From the NCBI RefSeq assembly GCF_031884435.1, contig NZ_CP134778.1, positions 124,001-188,000 of the forward strand: a stretch of 64,000 nucleotides of DNA, in the 5' to 3' direction. Below, in pieces: positions 8,467 to 20,035 of this stretch (its first letter is position 1; each line of letters starts with the position of its first letter). Source of the DNA: Bosea sp. 685 (lineage in GTDB: Bacteria > Pseudomonadota > Alphaproteobacteria > Rhizobiales > Beijerinckiaceae). A program made the position numbers and the translations under genes. Below the pieces are notes generated by a model. That model was not told the DNA's origin. It ran no database searches and saw only the letters and a list, made by a program, of their open reading frames with translations.

Positions 8467-9420
8467 ATGGCCGCACCACGTCTCATCATGAAGATGAAGG
8501 TAGCAGCCCTTCGTCCCGAACCCGGCGAAGTGAACGTCGTCGAATTCCGCCACCCGCGGCGGCCCGTGCTGCCCGCTTTCGAGCCTGGCTCGCACGTCGA
8601 CATACACCTTCCAGACGGCAAGGTGCGCCAGTACTCGTTGATGAACGACCCGGCGGATCTATCGAAGTACGTGATTGGGGTGAAACGCGAGGACGGCGGA
8701 CGGGGCGGCTCGACCTGGCTGCATGCCAACTTGAACGTGGGCGACGAGGTCGCCGTCTCGACACCGCGCAATCACTTCAAGCTAAATGACGAAGCGCGGT
8801 CGCATCTGCTTTTGGCGGGTGGCATCGGGATCACGCCGATGATCTCCATGGCGCGGGCGTTGAAGGCGCAAGGGCAAGCATTCGTCCTGCATTTCTTTGC
8901 GAGGAGCCGCGCTGTCGCCCCGCTGCTGTCGGATCTCGAAACGGAGATCGCCGCCGGCTCGCTCGCACTTCATTTCGACGACGATCCGACATCCACCGTG
9001 AATCTGGCGGACCTGCTGAGGGACCAGCCGGATGGGATGCACCTCTACTATTGCGGACCACCGGGTTTCATGGCCTGGACGAGGGCCAACTCCGCTCATT
9101 GGAACAGCGATACGGTCCACTTCGAGGCCTTCCAGCCCGATCTGGACCCCGATTTCGTCCCTGCCCCATTCATCATGCAATTGCGTTCGAGCGGACGCGA
9201 GTTGGAGGTTCCTGCCGACGTATCCGCGCTCACCGTGCTTCGCGCCGCGGGTGTTCCGCTCCTTTCGTCTTGTGAGAATGGAGTGTGCGGCAGTTGCGAG
9301 TGTGGGTTTGTCGCCGGGGAACCTATCCACCGCGACGCGGTGCTGACGCCCGGCGCCAAAAGCGACCGATTCATACCCTGCGTGTCCAGGGCCAAAGGGC
9401 GTCTCGTCCTGGATCTTTGA
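8467..9420 (+). CDS. Ferredoxin reductase, FAD + C-terminal [2Fe-2S]
   Basis: A 317-residue reductase of the phthalate/vanillate oxygenase-reductase type. Flavin-binding domain with VRQYSLMN, NAD-binding GGIGITPM and YYCGPPGFM, then a plant-type ferredoxin domain with Cys-x4-Cys-x2-Cys (SCENGVCGSC) and a fourth Cys in FIPCVSRA. It passes electrons from NAD(P)H to a terminal oxygenase or reductase. No Rieske oxygenase gene is nearby; the MOSC protein upstream is the only visible partner, which makes that pairing worth noting. The ATG at 8467 has an AAGG site. Confidence 0.9.
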   Translation: MAAPRLIMKMKVAALRPEPGEVNVVEFRHPRRPVLPAFEPGSHVDIHLPDGKVRQYSLMNDPADLSKYVIGVKREDGGRGGSTWLHANLNVGDEVAVSTPRNHFKLNDEARSHLLLAGGIGITPMISMARALKAQGQAFVLHFFARSRAVAPLLSDLETEIAAGSLALHFDDDPTSTVNLADLLRDQPDGMHLYYCGPPGFMAWTRANSAHWNSDTVHFEAFQPDLDPDFVPAPFIMQLRSSGRELEVPADVSALTVLRAAGVPLLSSCENGVCGSCECGFVAGEPIHRDAVLTPGAKSDRFIPCVSRAKGRLVLDL

Positions 9421-9458
9421 ACGCTGCCGTTATCCCTCTGCCCCGTTGGAGCTTTGAT

Positions 9459-10676
9459 ATGTCGCATTCCAAAAATACCGCCCCGGGCTCCAACGAACGC
9501 GTGGACGGCTTTGCGACACGGGCGATCCATTTCGGTTACGACCCATCGCTGTACGGCGGCGCGGTTGCTCCGCCCGTATTCTTCACTTCGACGTACGGCT
9601 TCGAGAGCATGGAGGAAATGGACGCGGCGGCTTCCCAAGGCGGTAAGTTGTATGCGCGCGAGCACAATCCTACGACTGAGATCCTCGAAGCCCGTTTGGC
9701 AAATCTGGAGGGTGCCGAAGCGGCGCTTGCGGTCGCCACCGGCATGGCAGCCGCTGGAACCCTGATGCTCGGCCTGCTGTCACAAGGCGACGAGATCATC
9801 GTCCACCGGACGCTGTACTCGAACACCGTGGCACTGACGCGCGACGGCATACCGCGTTTCGGTATAAAAGTGATTCCCGTCGACTTGTCCGAACCCGCGA
9901 ACTTGGATGCGGCGCTGACGGCGAAGACGAAGCTGGTGTATTTCGAAACGCCAGTTAACCCAACCTCCGAGATCCTCGACATCGCCGCCATCTCCGCACG
10001 GGCCGCGAAGGTTGGCGCGAAGGTGGTCGTGGACAGCACGTTCGCTTCGCCGGCGCTTCAGCGACCGCTGGAGCACGGGGCTCATATCGTCCTCCATTCA
10101 CTTACCAAGTACATCAACGGTCACGGCGACGTCCTGGGTGGTGTGCTGCTGGGCGATCGGGACACGATCGCCCATCTCCACAGCCACGGTCTCCGGTACC
10201 TGACCGGCGCGACGCTGTCGCCCATGACCGCAGGCCTCATCATGCGCGGCTTGAAGACATTGCCCCTTCGCATGGAGCGCCACAGCCGCACGGCTTTGAC
10301 GATTGCGCAAAGGCTGGCCGATCACCGCGCCGTCGCCTGGGTCCGCTATCCCTTCCTGGAAGGCTCGCCGGGCTACGAGATTGCCAAGAGGCAGATGAGC
10401 GGCGGCTCCGGCATGCTGTCATTCGGCCTCAGGAACGGCTTCGATGGCGCCCGACGGGTGCTGGATCGCCTCCAGCTCGCCAGCCGGGGCGTGAGCCTCG
10501 GCGATGTCGAGACCCTCGTCACGCATCCGGCGAGCATCCTGCGCGCCCGGCAGACGGTCAGGCCCGAGGCAAAACCCGTCGAAGGCGTCGGCGACGACCT
10601 CATTCGGTTCTCCGTGGGTCTCGAGGATGAGGCGGACATCTGGAACGATCTCGCACAAGCCCTCGAGAATGCGTGA
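9459..10676 (+). CDS. PLP-dependent Cys/Met metabolism enzyme (gamma-lyase type), copy 1
   Basis: A 405-residue fold-type I PLP enzyme of the cystathionine gamma-synthase/methionine gamma-lyase family. The PLP lysine is Lys217 in HSLTKYINGHGD; YAREHNPTTE gives the phosphate-binding Tyr and Arg. In methionine gamma-lyases a Cys usually follows TLYG; here the segment is RTLYSNT, so the classical Cys is absent and substrate preference may differ. Gamma-elimination would yield an enamine for RidA and finally 2-oxobutyrate. It lies just upstream of aapJ on the same strand, linking the enzyme to amino-acid uptake. Confidence 0.87.
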   Translation: MSHSKNTAPGSNERVDGFATRAIHFGYDPSLYGGAVAPPVFFTSTYGFESMEEMDAAASQGGKLYAREHNPTTEILEARLANLEGAEAALAVATGMAAAGTLMLGLLSQGDEIIVHRTLYSNTVALTRDGIPRFGIKVIPVDLSEPANLDAALTAKTKLVYFETPVNPTSEILDIAAISARAAKVGAKVVVDSTFASPALQRPLEHGAHIVLHSLTKYINGHGDVLGGVLLGDRDTIAHLHSHGLRYLTGATLSPMTAGLIMRGLKTLPLRMERHSRTALTIAQRLADHRAVAWVRYPFLEGSPGYEIAKRQMSGGSGMLSFGLRNGFDGARRVLDRLQLASRGVSLGDVETLVTHPASILRARQTVRPEAKPVEGVGDDLIRFSVGLEDEADIWNDLAQALENA

Positions 10677-10846
10677 ACGGGGTAGGCCGGGCGGCGCTCG
10701 ACACGATGTCCAGTCGATCAACCAGCCAACAGATCAATCCCTGACCGGGGCAATAAACTTCGCGTGAAACTCGATGCCGTCTCGATCGGCGTCCCATCAA
10801 AAAGCAATCAGGCGACATCGGAAAGTCGCCAAAGGGAGGATACGAC

Positions 10847-11872
10847 ATGAAGCGTCATCATAGCATCTGGGGAGCCTCGTCCTTGGTTTTGGGCGTGTTT
10901 GCCGCCGGCTTCGCGACCGCGGGGCCCACGGTGGACAAGATCAAGGCTAGGGGAGCGATAATTTGCGGCGTCTCGCAAGGCATCGCCGGCTTCTCCATTC
11001 CCGACAGCTCGGGGAAATGGTCCGGCATGGACGTCGATCTCTGTCGCGGACTGGCCGCGGCCGTCTTCGACGATCCGAACAAGGTCCAGTACTCGCCCCT
11101 CTCGGCAAAGGATCGGTTCACCGCCTTGCAGTCGAGCGCCGTGGACCTCCTGGCCCGCAACACGACGTGGACCATGCAGCGCGAGGCCTCCTTGGGAATG
11201 AACTTCGCCGTCGTCAATTTCTATGACGGCAACAGCTTCATGACCAAGAAGTCGTTGAACGTGAAGAACGCCAAGGACCTCGGTGGCGCGTCGATCTGCG
11301 TGACCGCGGGGACGACGATGGAGCTCAACGTCGCGGATTTCTTCCGCGCCAACCAGATGAAGTTCGAGCCCGTCGTGTTCGTCACCGCGGACGAGACCGC
11401 GAAGGCCTACGAGACCGGCCGATGCGACGTCCTCATTGCAGACTCGTCCGCCAATTACTCGCGTCGGGCGCAGCTTCAGAAGCCGGACGACCACATCGTG
11501 TTGCCCGAATTGATTTCGAAGGAACCGCTGGGCCCGGCCGTTCGTCAAGGCGACGACCAATGGCTGAACATCGTGAAGTGGACCCACTACGCGATGATCA
11601 ACGCCGAGGAACTCGGGGTTACGAAAGCCAACGTCGTCGAGATGCGCTCGTCCACCAATCCGGAAATTCGCCGGCTTCTGGGGCTCGAGGGGAATCTCGG
11701 TGAAGGTCTGGGGCTCTCCAAGGACTGGGCGGACCGTATCGTCCGAGCTGTCGGCAACTACGGGGAGGTCTACGACAGGAACGTCGGGCAGGGATCGGTC
11801 ATCAAGATCGAGCGGACCACGAACGCCCTATGGACCAAGGGCGGCCTGCAATACGCGCCCCCGGTGAGATGA
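10847..11872 (+). CDS. aapJ: Amino-acid ABC transporter substrate-binding protein (AapJ)
   Basis: A 341-residue periplasmic binding protein of the general L-amino-acid (Aap/Bzt) family, with an N-terminal signal peptide ending near ATAGP. Typical blocks are GVSQGIAGFSIPDSSGKWSGMD, DRFTALQS, RNTTWTMQRE and, near the C-terminus, WTKGGLQYAPP. A GGGAGG ribosome site precedes the ATG. It is followed by a strong hairpin and then by the two permease genes. A paralogue lies at 26127-27161. The family takes up a broad range of L-amino acids, so the substrate cannot be read from sequence alone. Confidence 0.94.
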   Translation: MKRHHSIWGASSLVLGVFAAGFATAGPTVDKIKARGAIICGVSQGIAGFSIPDSSGKWSGMDVDLCRGLAAAVFDDPNKVQYSPLSAKDRFTALQSSAVDLLARNTTWTMQREASLGMNFAVVNFYDGNSFMTKKSLNVKNAKDLGGASICVTAGTTMELNVADFFRANQMKFEPVVFVTADETAKAYETGRCDVLIADSSANYSRRAQLQKPDDHIVLPELISKEPLGPAVRQGDDQWLNIVKWTHYAMINAEELGVTKANVVEMRSSTNPEIRRLLGLEGNLGEGLGLSKDWADRIVRAVGNYGEVYDRNVGQGSVIKIERTTNALWTKGGLQYAPPVR

Positions 11873-11913
11873 TCGGTCTCGCCCCGAGCGCCTGAAGGCA
11901 TTCCGCGGCCTCG

Positions 11914-11951
11914 AAAACGTGCCGGCAGGGCGACGTCCTGCCGACACGTTT
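11914..11951 (+). promoter_or_regulatory. Hairpin between aapJ and aapQ
   Basis: Inverted repeat with two 16-base arms and one mismatch (arms begin AAAACGTG and end CACGTTTT apart from the mismatch) and a 6-base loop. Such structures after binding-protein genes commonly stabilise the upstream message or partly terminate it, so that the binding protein is made in excess over the permease. Confidence 0.7.
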
Positions 11952-11972
11952 TCCCCATCAAAGTCGAGACTC

Positions 11973-13169
11973 ATGACCCGTGACGCTCCCGGACGCCGGC
12001 GCGAGACGAGCCGTACCGCTCTGGTCAACGACCCGAAAGTACGGCGTTTCGTCCTGCAGACCCTTTTGATCGTCGTGCTGTCGTTCGCCGCTTACAGCGC
12101 GGTCAAGAACGTCGCGGCGAACTTGGCCAACCAACGAATTTCAAGCGGCTTCGGCTTCTTGGACCAAACGGCAGGTTTCGGGATTTCCCAAGCACTGATC
12201 CCATGGTCCGAGACGATGACCTATGGCAGGGCGTATCTCGTCGGCCTCGTGAACACAATGCTGGTGTCGGCCGTGGCGATCCTAATGTCGACGATCCTCG
12301 GCTTCGCCGTGGGCATAGCTCGGCTGGCACCGAATTTCATCATATCGCAACTCGCGAGATGGTACGTCGAGCTCGTCAGAAACCTGCCGCTCCTTTTCCA
12401 GATTTTGTTCTGGTACCTGGCGATCCTGTCGGCGATGCCGCCGCCCCGGTCGGCCCTGAACCTCCTGGGCTCGGTTTTCCTGAGCCAACGCGGACTCACC
12501 CTGCCGCAACCGGTGATCCAGCCCGGAGCCGCGTTGTTGGGCTTGGCTGCGCTCGCCGTTCTCGTAGGTGGCGTCCTGATCGTTCGATGGTCAAGGATCA
12601 GGCGCGAACGCACCGGGTTCGGCATGCCCAGGATCGTATCGCTCGGTCTTACCGCGGCGGCGGTCGCATTGCTGGGCGTCGTCTACGTTTTCGCCGGGGC
12701 TCCCCTGCAACTCGACGCGCCTCAGCAAGGCCGTTTCAACCTGTCGGGCGGCGTCACGATGATGCCCGAGTTCGCCGCCTTCGCGATCGCCCTGACGCTC
12801 TACAGCGCCGCGAACATCGGCGAGATCGTGCGGGCCGGCATCCAGGGTGTCGGCAAGGGCCAGACGGAAGCCGGGCGCTCGCTCGGGTTACGCGCGGGAT
12901 CCATCCTGCGGTTGGTCACGATACCCCAGGCCATGCGCATCATAATTCCGATGATGACGAGCATGTACTTGAACATCGTCAAGAACTCGTCGTTGGGCGT
13001 GAGTATCGGATACCCGGAGTTGGTCTCAGTCGGCGGGACAATCCTCAACAATACAGGACAGGCGATCGAGGTGATCGCGATGTGGATGGCGACATATCTC
13101 ACGATTTCGATCGCGACCTCGCTTTTCATGAATTGGTACAACGCGCGCATCGCGCTCGTCTCGAGGTAG
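11973..13169 (+). CDS. aapQ: Amino-acid ABC permease AapQ
   Basis: A 398-residue inner-membrane permease of the Aap/Bzt type. Several membrane segments are visible (LQTLLIVVLSFAAYSAV, NTMLVSAVAILMSTILGFAVG, LGLAALAVLVGGVLIV, LGLTAAAVALLGVVYVF). The EAA-like coupling loop EAGRSLGLRAGSILRLVTIPQAMRI contacts the ATPase. The ATG at 11973 is chosen because it begins the usual basic cytosolic N-terminus; an in-frame extension overlaps the hairpin. The aapM gene begins 6 bases after its stop. Confidence 0.92.
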   Translation: MTRDAPGRRRETSRTALVNDPKVRRFVLQTLLIVVLSFAAYSAVKNVAANLANQRISSGFGFLDQTAGFGISQALIPWSETMTYGRAYLVGLVNTMLVSAVAILMSTILGFAVGIARLAPNFIISQLARWYVELVRNLPLLFQILFWYLAILSAMPPPRSALNLLGSVFLSQRGLTLPQPVIQPGAALLGLAALAVLVGGVLIVRWSRIRRERTGFGMPRIVSLGLTAAAVALLGVVYVFAGAPLQLDAPQQGRFNLSGGVTMMPEFAAFAIALTLYSAANIGEIVRAGIQGVGKGQTEAGRSLGLRAGSILRLVTIPQAMRIIIPMMTSMYLNIVKNSSLGVSIGYPELVSVGGTILNNTGQAIEVIAMWMATYLTISIATSLFMNWYNARIALVSR

Positions 13170-13175
13170 GCAGCC

Positions 13176-14645
13176 ATGACGATCACGTTCGTGCGGGGTG
13201 AACCGCTGCCTTCAATGCCGGCTCCGAACATGGACGTCGGACCGTTGCGGTGGCTGCGGCGAGAAGTTTTTTCCAGTCCGATGCAGGCCGTCGCGACGGC
13301 GGCAGGGGCGTATGTCGCCTATCTGTTGATCAGCTCGTTCATCGATTTCACGGTGATCAGAGCCGTCTGGCAGGGTAACGATCGGGCGGCCTGCAGCAAC
13401 CTGCCCTACGAGGTCGGGGCGTGTTGGCCGTTCATCTGGGCCAAACTAGGGCAATTGACCTACGGGTTCTATCCTGTGGACGAACGCTGGCGCATCAACC
13501 TGGTCTTTGTAGTCTCCTTGGCGCTCCTGATACCACTGTCGATGCCACGGGCACCGTACAAGCTGCACAATGGCATCGCGTTCTTGGGCGTGTTTCCGAT
13601 TTTCGCGTTCATACTCCTTTACGGGGGATCGATCGTAACGCCCTGGATGAGCGTCGCCTCGGTCGTCTTCGCCGCGGCGTCGGCGATCGCGCTCGCCCTC
13701 CATCTGATGCAGCTGAACGAGCAGGCGAACCTTCAGCCCCTGCGGTACGGGGCGGTGGCGATCGCCCTCGTCCTTGGTTTCGCGATCGCAAAGGTGGCGG
13801 GGGTGCCGTGGCTCGTCCCCTCAATCGAACTGGCGCTGCTATTCGCGTCTGGCGCCGCATTCGTCGAGGCATATCTAGACGGGCGAGCGGCCCGGAAGAG
13901 GTGGGCGTCTTATGGCGTGCTGACGGCGGCAATCGCGTGGACGTTCGCCGCCGCGGTCGGTTCGGCGGCCTTCGAGGAGCCGTCGCTCCCGGTCGTACCC
14001 ACGTCTCAGTGGGGCGGATTGTTCGTCACATTGGTCGTCGCCACGACCGGGATCGTGGCCTCCCTGCCCATCGGCATCGTTCTCGCCCTGGCTCGCCGCT
14101 CGAACGCGGCCGTCCTGCGGTTCACCTCCATCGCTTTTATTGAGATCGTGCGCGGCGTCCCGCTGATCACCGTTCTGTTCTTCGCCACTTACATGCTGCC
14201 TCTATTCTTGGAGCATTCGCCGGACGCCATGGTCAGGGTCCTGGTTGGAATATCCCTATTTTCGGGGGCCTACATGGCGGAGACCGTACGGGGAGGGCTC
14301 CAGGCAATCGGGAGCGGACAGCACGAGGCGGCTGCGGCGCTGGGTCTGAACTATGGCCAGTCCACCGGTCTCATCGTGTTGCCGCAAGCGTTGCGGCTGG
14401 TCATCCCGGGGATCGTCAACTCGTTCATCGGTTTGCTCAAGGACACCACCCTCGTCTCCATCGTCGCCATCTTCGATCTGCTCGGCGGGCTGCGTGCCGC
14501 ATTCGCAGATCCGAACTGGACGGCTCCGTCGACGCTCTACACGGGGTTTGCGTACGCAGGGATAATTTATTTCGCGCTCTGCTTCCTCATTTCCACCTAC
14601 TCGGCTCGCCTGGAGAAGCGGTTGCAAGTCGGCCATCGGAATTGA
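13176..14645 (+). CDS. aapM: Amino-acid ABC permease AapM
   Basis: A 489-residue partner permease of AapQ. It is long, with extra membrane segments in the N-terminal half as in other AapM/BztC proteins. The C-terminal transport domain has EIVRGVPLITVLFF and the coupling loop EAAAALGLNYGQSTGLIVLPQALRL. No ATPase gene follows: the next gene is convergent pccR, so the cluster depends on the ATPase at 6211-6999 or one elsewhere. Confidence 0.92.
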   Translation: MTITFVRGEPLPSMPAPNMDVGPLRWLRREVFSSPMQAVATAAGAYVAYLLISSFIDFTVIRAVWQGNDRAACSNLPYEVGACWPFIWAKLGQLTYGFYPVDERWRINLVFVVSLALLIPLSMPRAPYKLHNGIAFLGVFPIFAFILLYGGSIVTPWMSVASVVFAAASAIALALHLMQLNEQANLQPLRYGAVAIALVLGFAIAKVAGVPWLVPSIELALLFASGAAFVEAYLDGRAARKRWASYGVLTAAIAWTFAAAVGSAAFEEPSLPVVPTSQWGGLFVTLVVATTGIVASLPIGIVLALARRSNAAVLRFTSIAFIEIVRGVPLITVLFFATYMLPLFLEHSPDAMVRVLVGISLFSGAYMAETVRGGLQAIGSGQHEAAAALGLNYGQSTGLIVLPQALRLVIPGIVNSFIGLLKDTTLVSIVAIFDLLGGLRAAFADPNWTAPSTLYTGFAYAGIIYFALCFLISTYSARLEKRLQVGHRN

Positions 14646-14706
14646 CGCGTGGCCTTCGCTAGGACAGCTCGCACACGTGACTGAGGACAGTGATCCTCGC
14701 GCGGAC

Positions 14707-16170
14707 CTAGGTTGGCTGTTCCACGATACGATAGGGAACTGCTCGCCGAACATCGGGGTCTATGGCGATGGCGCTACCGGCAGGCGGAAATGCCCGCTGG
14801 GGGCAGTCCGTTCGCTCGCATAGTCTGCAGCTGATGCCGATGCGCGCGATGGAGTGGGCATTGAGCGTGTCGAGTCCATCGGCGTAGACGACCTGTCCCC
14901 CATCGGCGAGCTCGCACCCGAGCCCGATGGCATAGCGGCGACGCGTCGAACTGTGACCTATGCCGGCCTTGGTGATGGCCTGCGCGAGGGAAAGGTACCT
15001 GACTCCGTCGGGCATCTCCACGATCTGCACATGCAAGCGGTCGGGGGCCTCAAAGGCTTCGTGGACATTCCACAAGGGGCAGGCTCCGCCGTACCGCGCG
15101 AAGCGCAGCCGCGTCGCGCTATGGCGCTTGGTGATGTTGCCGGCCCGGTCGATCCGTAGAAAATAGAACGGGATACCCTGGGCTCCAGGGCGCTGGAGCG
15201 TCGAAAGCCGATGGGCGACCTGCTCAAGGCTCGCTCCGAAAATATGCATCAGGATTCCGAGGTCGTGGCGATGTGACCGAGCGGCGTCCAGGAACTGCCG
15301 GTATGGCAAGACCACGGCCCCGGCAAAGTAGTTGGCCAAGGCGACCGAGCACACGGAGTTGGCGTCAGCGCTCCGAAAATTTGCCTGCCGTAGAATATCC
15401 CGCGCCAAGTCGCCCGCCTGGAACAAGGCCAATTGGTGCGCCAGCGCGAAGGTTTGGGTGGAGGTGTCCGCGCAGCCGTCGATATGCAGCGTTCGGGAAC
15501 TCCTGTCGAACCTCCTTATGGGTCGATCCGCGCCGATTGAACGATCGATTTTGACGGTGAGACGGTGGCGCATCTCAAGTCTTTCGATCAATGCGCCGGG
15601 CAACCCGGCGGCGTCCGCCCTCAGCTCCTCGCGGGTCAGCTCGGCGCCTCTATCAAGCGTATCGACATAGTTGCCGATGCCATGGAAGAAGTCGCGGACC
15701 TCCTCGTATGGAAAGACCACCCCGCCCGGTGTCTGAAACGCCTCCGAATGAGAGAGCGTCTGATCCAAGGCTTGATACTTGTCATCGAGCGCCCGATGGG
15801 CCGCCTGCAGGCGGATGATGGCTTTGGCGAGATTAGGGGTGTGCTGGATCGCTGCTTCCAGCTCGTGTGACGCCTGAACCCCATGACCGAGCGCTGGATC
15901 GGCAAGCGCGTCCCTCAGATCGACGAGCAGCCTATCCTCGGCATTGTCAGAGAACTGCGCGATGTCGACGCGGAAAACACGGGCCAGTTCAACTAGGACT
16001 GACGCGCTGAGCGGCCGCTGGGATCGCTCGATCTGGTTGAGATAGCTCGGCGAGATCTGGAGTTTTGTCGCCAGGAAAACCTGTGCCCATCCAGCCTCCT
16101 CGCGCAGGCGACGGACCGCTGGGCCTGCAAACACTTTTCGTTTCGATCTTGCGATTGTGGAAATTTGCAT
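14707..16170 (-). CDS. pccR: Short-chain acyl-CoA-responsive XRE regulator (PccR/ScfR type)
   Basis: A 487-residue regulator. An N-terminal helix-turn-helix ([25 protein letters not shown]) is followed by an IrrE/ImmA-like region in which the zinc-peptidase HExxH is degenerate (AHQLALF), and a C-terminal DUF2083-type domain with cysteine-rich [16 protein letters not shown]. The family includes PccR, which controls propionyl-CoA carboxylase in Rhodobacter. It is divergent from pccB with 79 bases between the starts. The ATG at 16170 is the family start; the frame stays open upstream only as a shadow of pccB. It probably binds its own promoter and activates pccB. Confidence 0.9.
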   Translation of the reverse strand: MQISTIARSKRKVFAGPAVRRLREEAGWAQVFLATKLQISPSYLNQIERSQRPLSASVLVELARVFRVDIAQFSDNAEDRLLVDLRDALADPALGHGVQASHELEAAIQHTPNLAKAIIRLQAAHRALDDKYQALDQTLSHSEAFQTPGGVVFPYEEVRDFFHGIGNYVDTLDRGAELTREELRADAAGLPGALIERLEMRHRLTVKIDRSIGADRPIRRFDRSSRTLHIDGCADTSTQTFALAHQLALFQAGDLARDILRQANFRSADANSVCSVALANYFAGAVVLPYRQFLDAARSHRHDLGILMHIFGASLEQVAHRLSTLQRPGAQGIPFYFLRIDRAGNITKRHSATRLRFARYGGACPLWNVHEAFEAPDRLHVQIVEMPDGVRYLSLAQAITKAGIGHSSTRRRYAIGLGCELADGGQVVYADGLDTLNAHSIARIGISCRLCERTDCPQRAFPPAGSAIAIDPDVRRAVPYRIVEQPT

Positions 16171-16206
16171 CTTCGCAACTACGCACTTTTTTGCCCGACA
16201 TGCAAA
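16164..16206. promoter_or_regulatory. Candidate PccR operator pair
   Basis: Two inverted repeats between pccR and pccB: TTTGCATCTTCGCAA at 16164-16178 and TTTGCCCGACATGCAAA at 16190-16206, the latter with perfect TTTGC/GCAAA arms. They lie 26 bases apart start to start. I recall TTTGC-like half-sites for this regulator family, but did not verify it. Confidence 0.5.
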
Positions 16207-16249
16207 GCGGCCGAAGGCTAATGGGGGGAAGTCAGGGCGCGGCGGCGGG

Positions 16250-17785
16250 ATGGCCATGAAAGAGATACTCGACCAGCTCGAAGATCGTCGCGAGGGTGCG
16301 CGCCAAGGTGGCGGAACCCGCCGCGTCGAAGCCCAGCACAAGCGCGGCAAGCTGACGGCGCGGGAGCGCATAGAGCTCCTGCTCGACCGCGACTCCTTCG
16401 AGGAGTTCGACATGTTCGTGCAGCATCGCTGCGTCGATTTCGGCATGGAGAAGGGCGAGAAGATTCCCGGCGACGGCGTCGTCACCGGCTGGGGCACGGT
16501 CAATGGCCGCACCGTCTTCGTCTTCTCCAAGGATTTCACCGTCTTCGGCGGCTCGCTCTCCGAGACCCACGCCCAGAAAATCACCAAGATCCAGGACATG
16601 GCGCTGAAGATGCGCGCGCCCATCGTCGGCCTGTTCGATGCCGGCGGCGCCCGCATCCAGGAGGGCGTGGCGGCGCTGGGCGGCTATGGCGAGGTCTTCA
16701 AGCGCAATGTCGCGGCCTCGGGCGTCATCCCCCAGATCTCCGTGATCATGGGCCCTTGCGCTGGCGGCGACGTCTATTCGCCGGCGATGACGGACTTCAT
16801 CTTCATGGTCCGCGATACCAGCTACATGTTCGTCACCGGCCCCGAGGTGGTGAAGACCGTCACCAACGAGACCGTGACCTCCGAGGAGCTCGGCGGCGCG
16901 AAGGTCCACACCACGAAATCCTCGGTCGCCGACGGCTCCTTCGAGAACGATGTCGAGGCGCTGCTGCAGGTGCGCCGGCTGATCGACTTCCTGCCTGCCA
17001 ACAACACCGCCGGCGTGCCGGAATGGCCCTCCTTCGACGTGCCGGACCGTGTCGATATGAGCTTGGACACGCTGGTGCCGGACAATCCCAACAAGCCCTA
17101 CGACATCAAGGAACTGATCCTGAAGACGCTCGACGAGGGCGATTTCTTCGAGATCCAGGCCGCTTATGCCGGCAACATCGTCACCGGCTTCGGCCGCATC
17201 GAGGGCCGCACCGTCGGCGTCGTCGCCAACCAGCCCATGGTGCTGGCCGGTGTGCTCGATTCCGACGCCTCAAGGAAGGCCGCGCGCTTCGTGCGCTATT
17301 GCGACGCGTTCGAAATCCCGATCGTGACGCTGGTCGACGTGCCGGGCTTCCTGCCGGGCACGGCGCAGGAATATGGCGGGCTGATCAAGCATGGCGCAAA
17401 GCTGCTCTACGCCTATAGCGAATGCACCGTGCCGCTGGTCACGGTGATCACCCGCAAGGCCTTCGGCGGCGCCTATGACGTGATGGCGTCAAAGCATATC
17501 GGCGCCGACGTCAACTATGCCTGGCCGACCGCGCAGATCGCGGTGATGGGCGCCAAGGGCGCGGTCGAGATCATCTTCCGTGGCGGCGACGCGGAAACCA
17601 TCGCCCGCCAGACCAAGGAATACGAGGACCGCTTCATGTCGCCCTTCGTGGCGGCCGAGCGCGGCTATATCGACGAGGTCATCCTGCCGCATGGAACGCG
17701 CCGCCGTATCGCCCGCGCGCTCGCCATGCTGCGCACCAAGAGCGTCGAGCGGCCCTGGCGCAAGCACGACAACATTCCGCTGTGA
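16250..17785 (+). CDS. pccB: Propionyl-CoA carboxylase beta (carboxyltransferase) subunit
   Basis: A 511-residue carboxyltransferase that moves CO2 from carboxybiotin to propionyl-CoA, giving methylmalonyl-CoA. Visible are [14 protein letters not shown] at the N-terminus, the acyl-CoA-site glycines ([22 protein letters not shown]), DVPGFLPG, and the second glycine-rich site [13 protein letters not shown]. Met codons at 16250 and 16256 are both possible; 16256 gives better spacing to GGCGGG. The gene heads the pccB-pccA-bioY-mutAB run and is divergent from its likely regulator pccR. Confidence 0.95.
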   Translation: MAMKEILDQLEDRREGARQGGGTRRVEAQHKRGKLTARERIELLLDRDSFEEFDMFVQHRCVDFGMEKGEKIPGDGVVTGWGTVNGRTVFVFSKDFTVFGGSLSETHAQKITKIQDMALKMRAPIVGLFDAGGARIQEGVAALGGYGEVFKRNVAASGVIPQISVIMGPCAGGDVYSPAMTDFIFMVRDTSYMFVTGPEVVKTVTNETVTSEELGGAKVHTTKSSVADGSFENDVEALLQVRRLIDFLPANNTAGVPEWPSFDVPDRVDMSLDTLVPDNPNKPYDIKELILKTLDEGDFFEIQAAYAGNIVTGFGRIEGRTVGVVANQPMVLAGVLDSDASRKAARFVRYCDAFEIPIVTLVDVPGFLPGTAQEYGGLIKHGAKLLYAYSECTVPLVTVITRKAFGGAYDVMASKHIGADVNYAWPTAQIAVMGAKGAVEIIFRGGDAETIARQTKEYEDRFMSPFVAAERGYIDEVILPHGTRRRIARALAMLRTKSVERPWRKHDNIPL

Positions 17786-17793
17786 AAAAGCGC

Positions 17794-17973
17794 ATGGCCG
17801 AAACGGCTTCGAGCGCCGACGACGAGCGCTTCGCCTTGCTCGCGAAGCTGCTGTGGAGCGCTAGTGACCACGAGGCCGCGCCACAGCAATCCGCCATGCT
17901 GATCGATGAGATCTCCCAACTTCTTTGGGCCGTCAGCAACCTTCATCAGCCCTACGATCCCTCAAGGCAGTGA
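17794..17973 (+). CDS. Small protein between pccB and pccA
   Basis: A 59-residue hydrophilic, acidic protein (MAETASSADDERFALLAKLLW...), unknown function. A GTG at 17782 overlapping the pccB stop as GTGA would add four residues and couple its translation to pccB. Its stop lies 5 bases before the pccA ATG, so spacing on both sides fits a real operon member. No motif is recognised; regulation or assembly of the carboxylase is speculation. Confidence 0.5.
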   Translation: MAETASSADDERFALLAKLLWSASDHEAAPQQSAMLIDEISQLLWAVSNLHQPYDPSRQ

Positions 17974-17978
17974 CAGCC

Positions 17979-19979
<2,001 letters not shown>

Positions 19980-20035
19980 TCCCCTTTCACGCCTCGGATC
20001 AACATCAACTGCCGGTAACCGGAGAGGATGGTCGC

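Noticed and set aside
9459..10676. Firm call as methionine gamma-lyase
   Set aside because: The cysteine characteristic of that enzyme is absent, so only family-level assignment is made.
14707..16656. PccR extended to 16656
   Set aside because: The extra 162 residues are Ser/Arg/Pro-rich shadow of pccB; the helix-turn-helix N-terminus fits a start at 16170.
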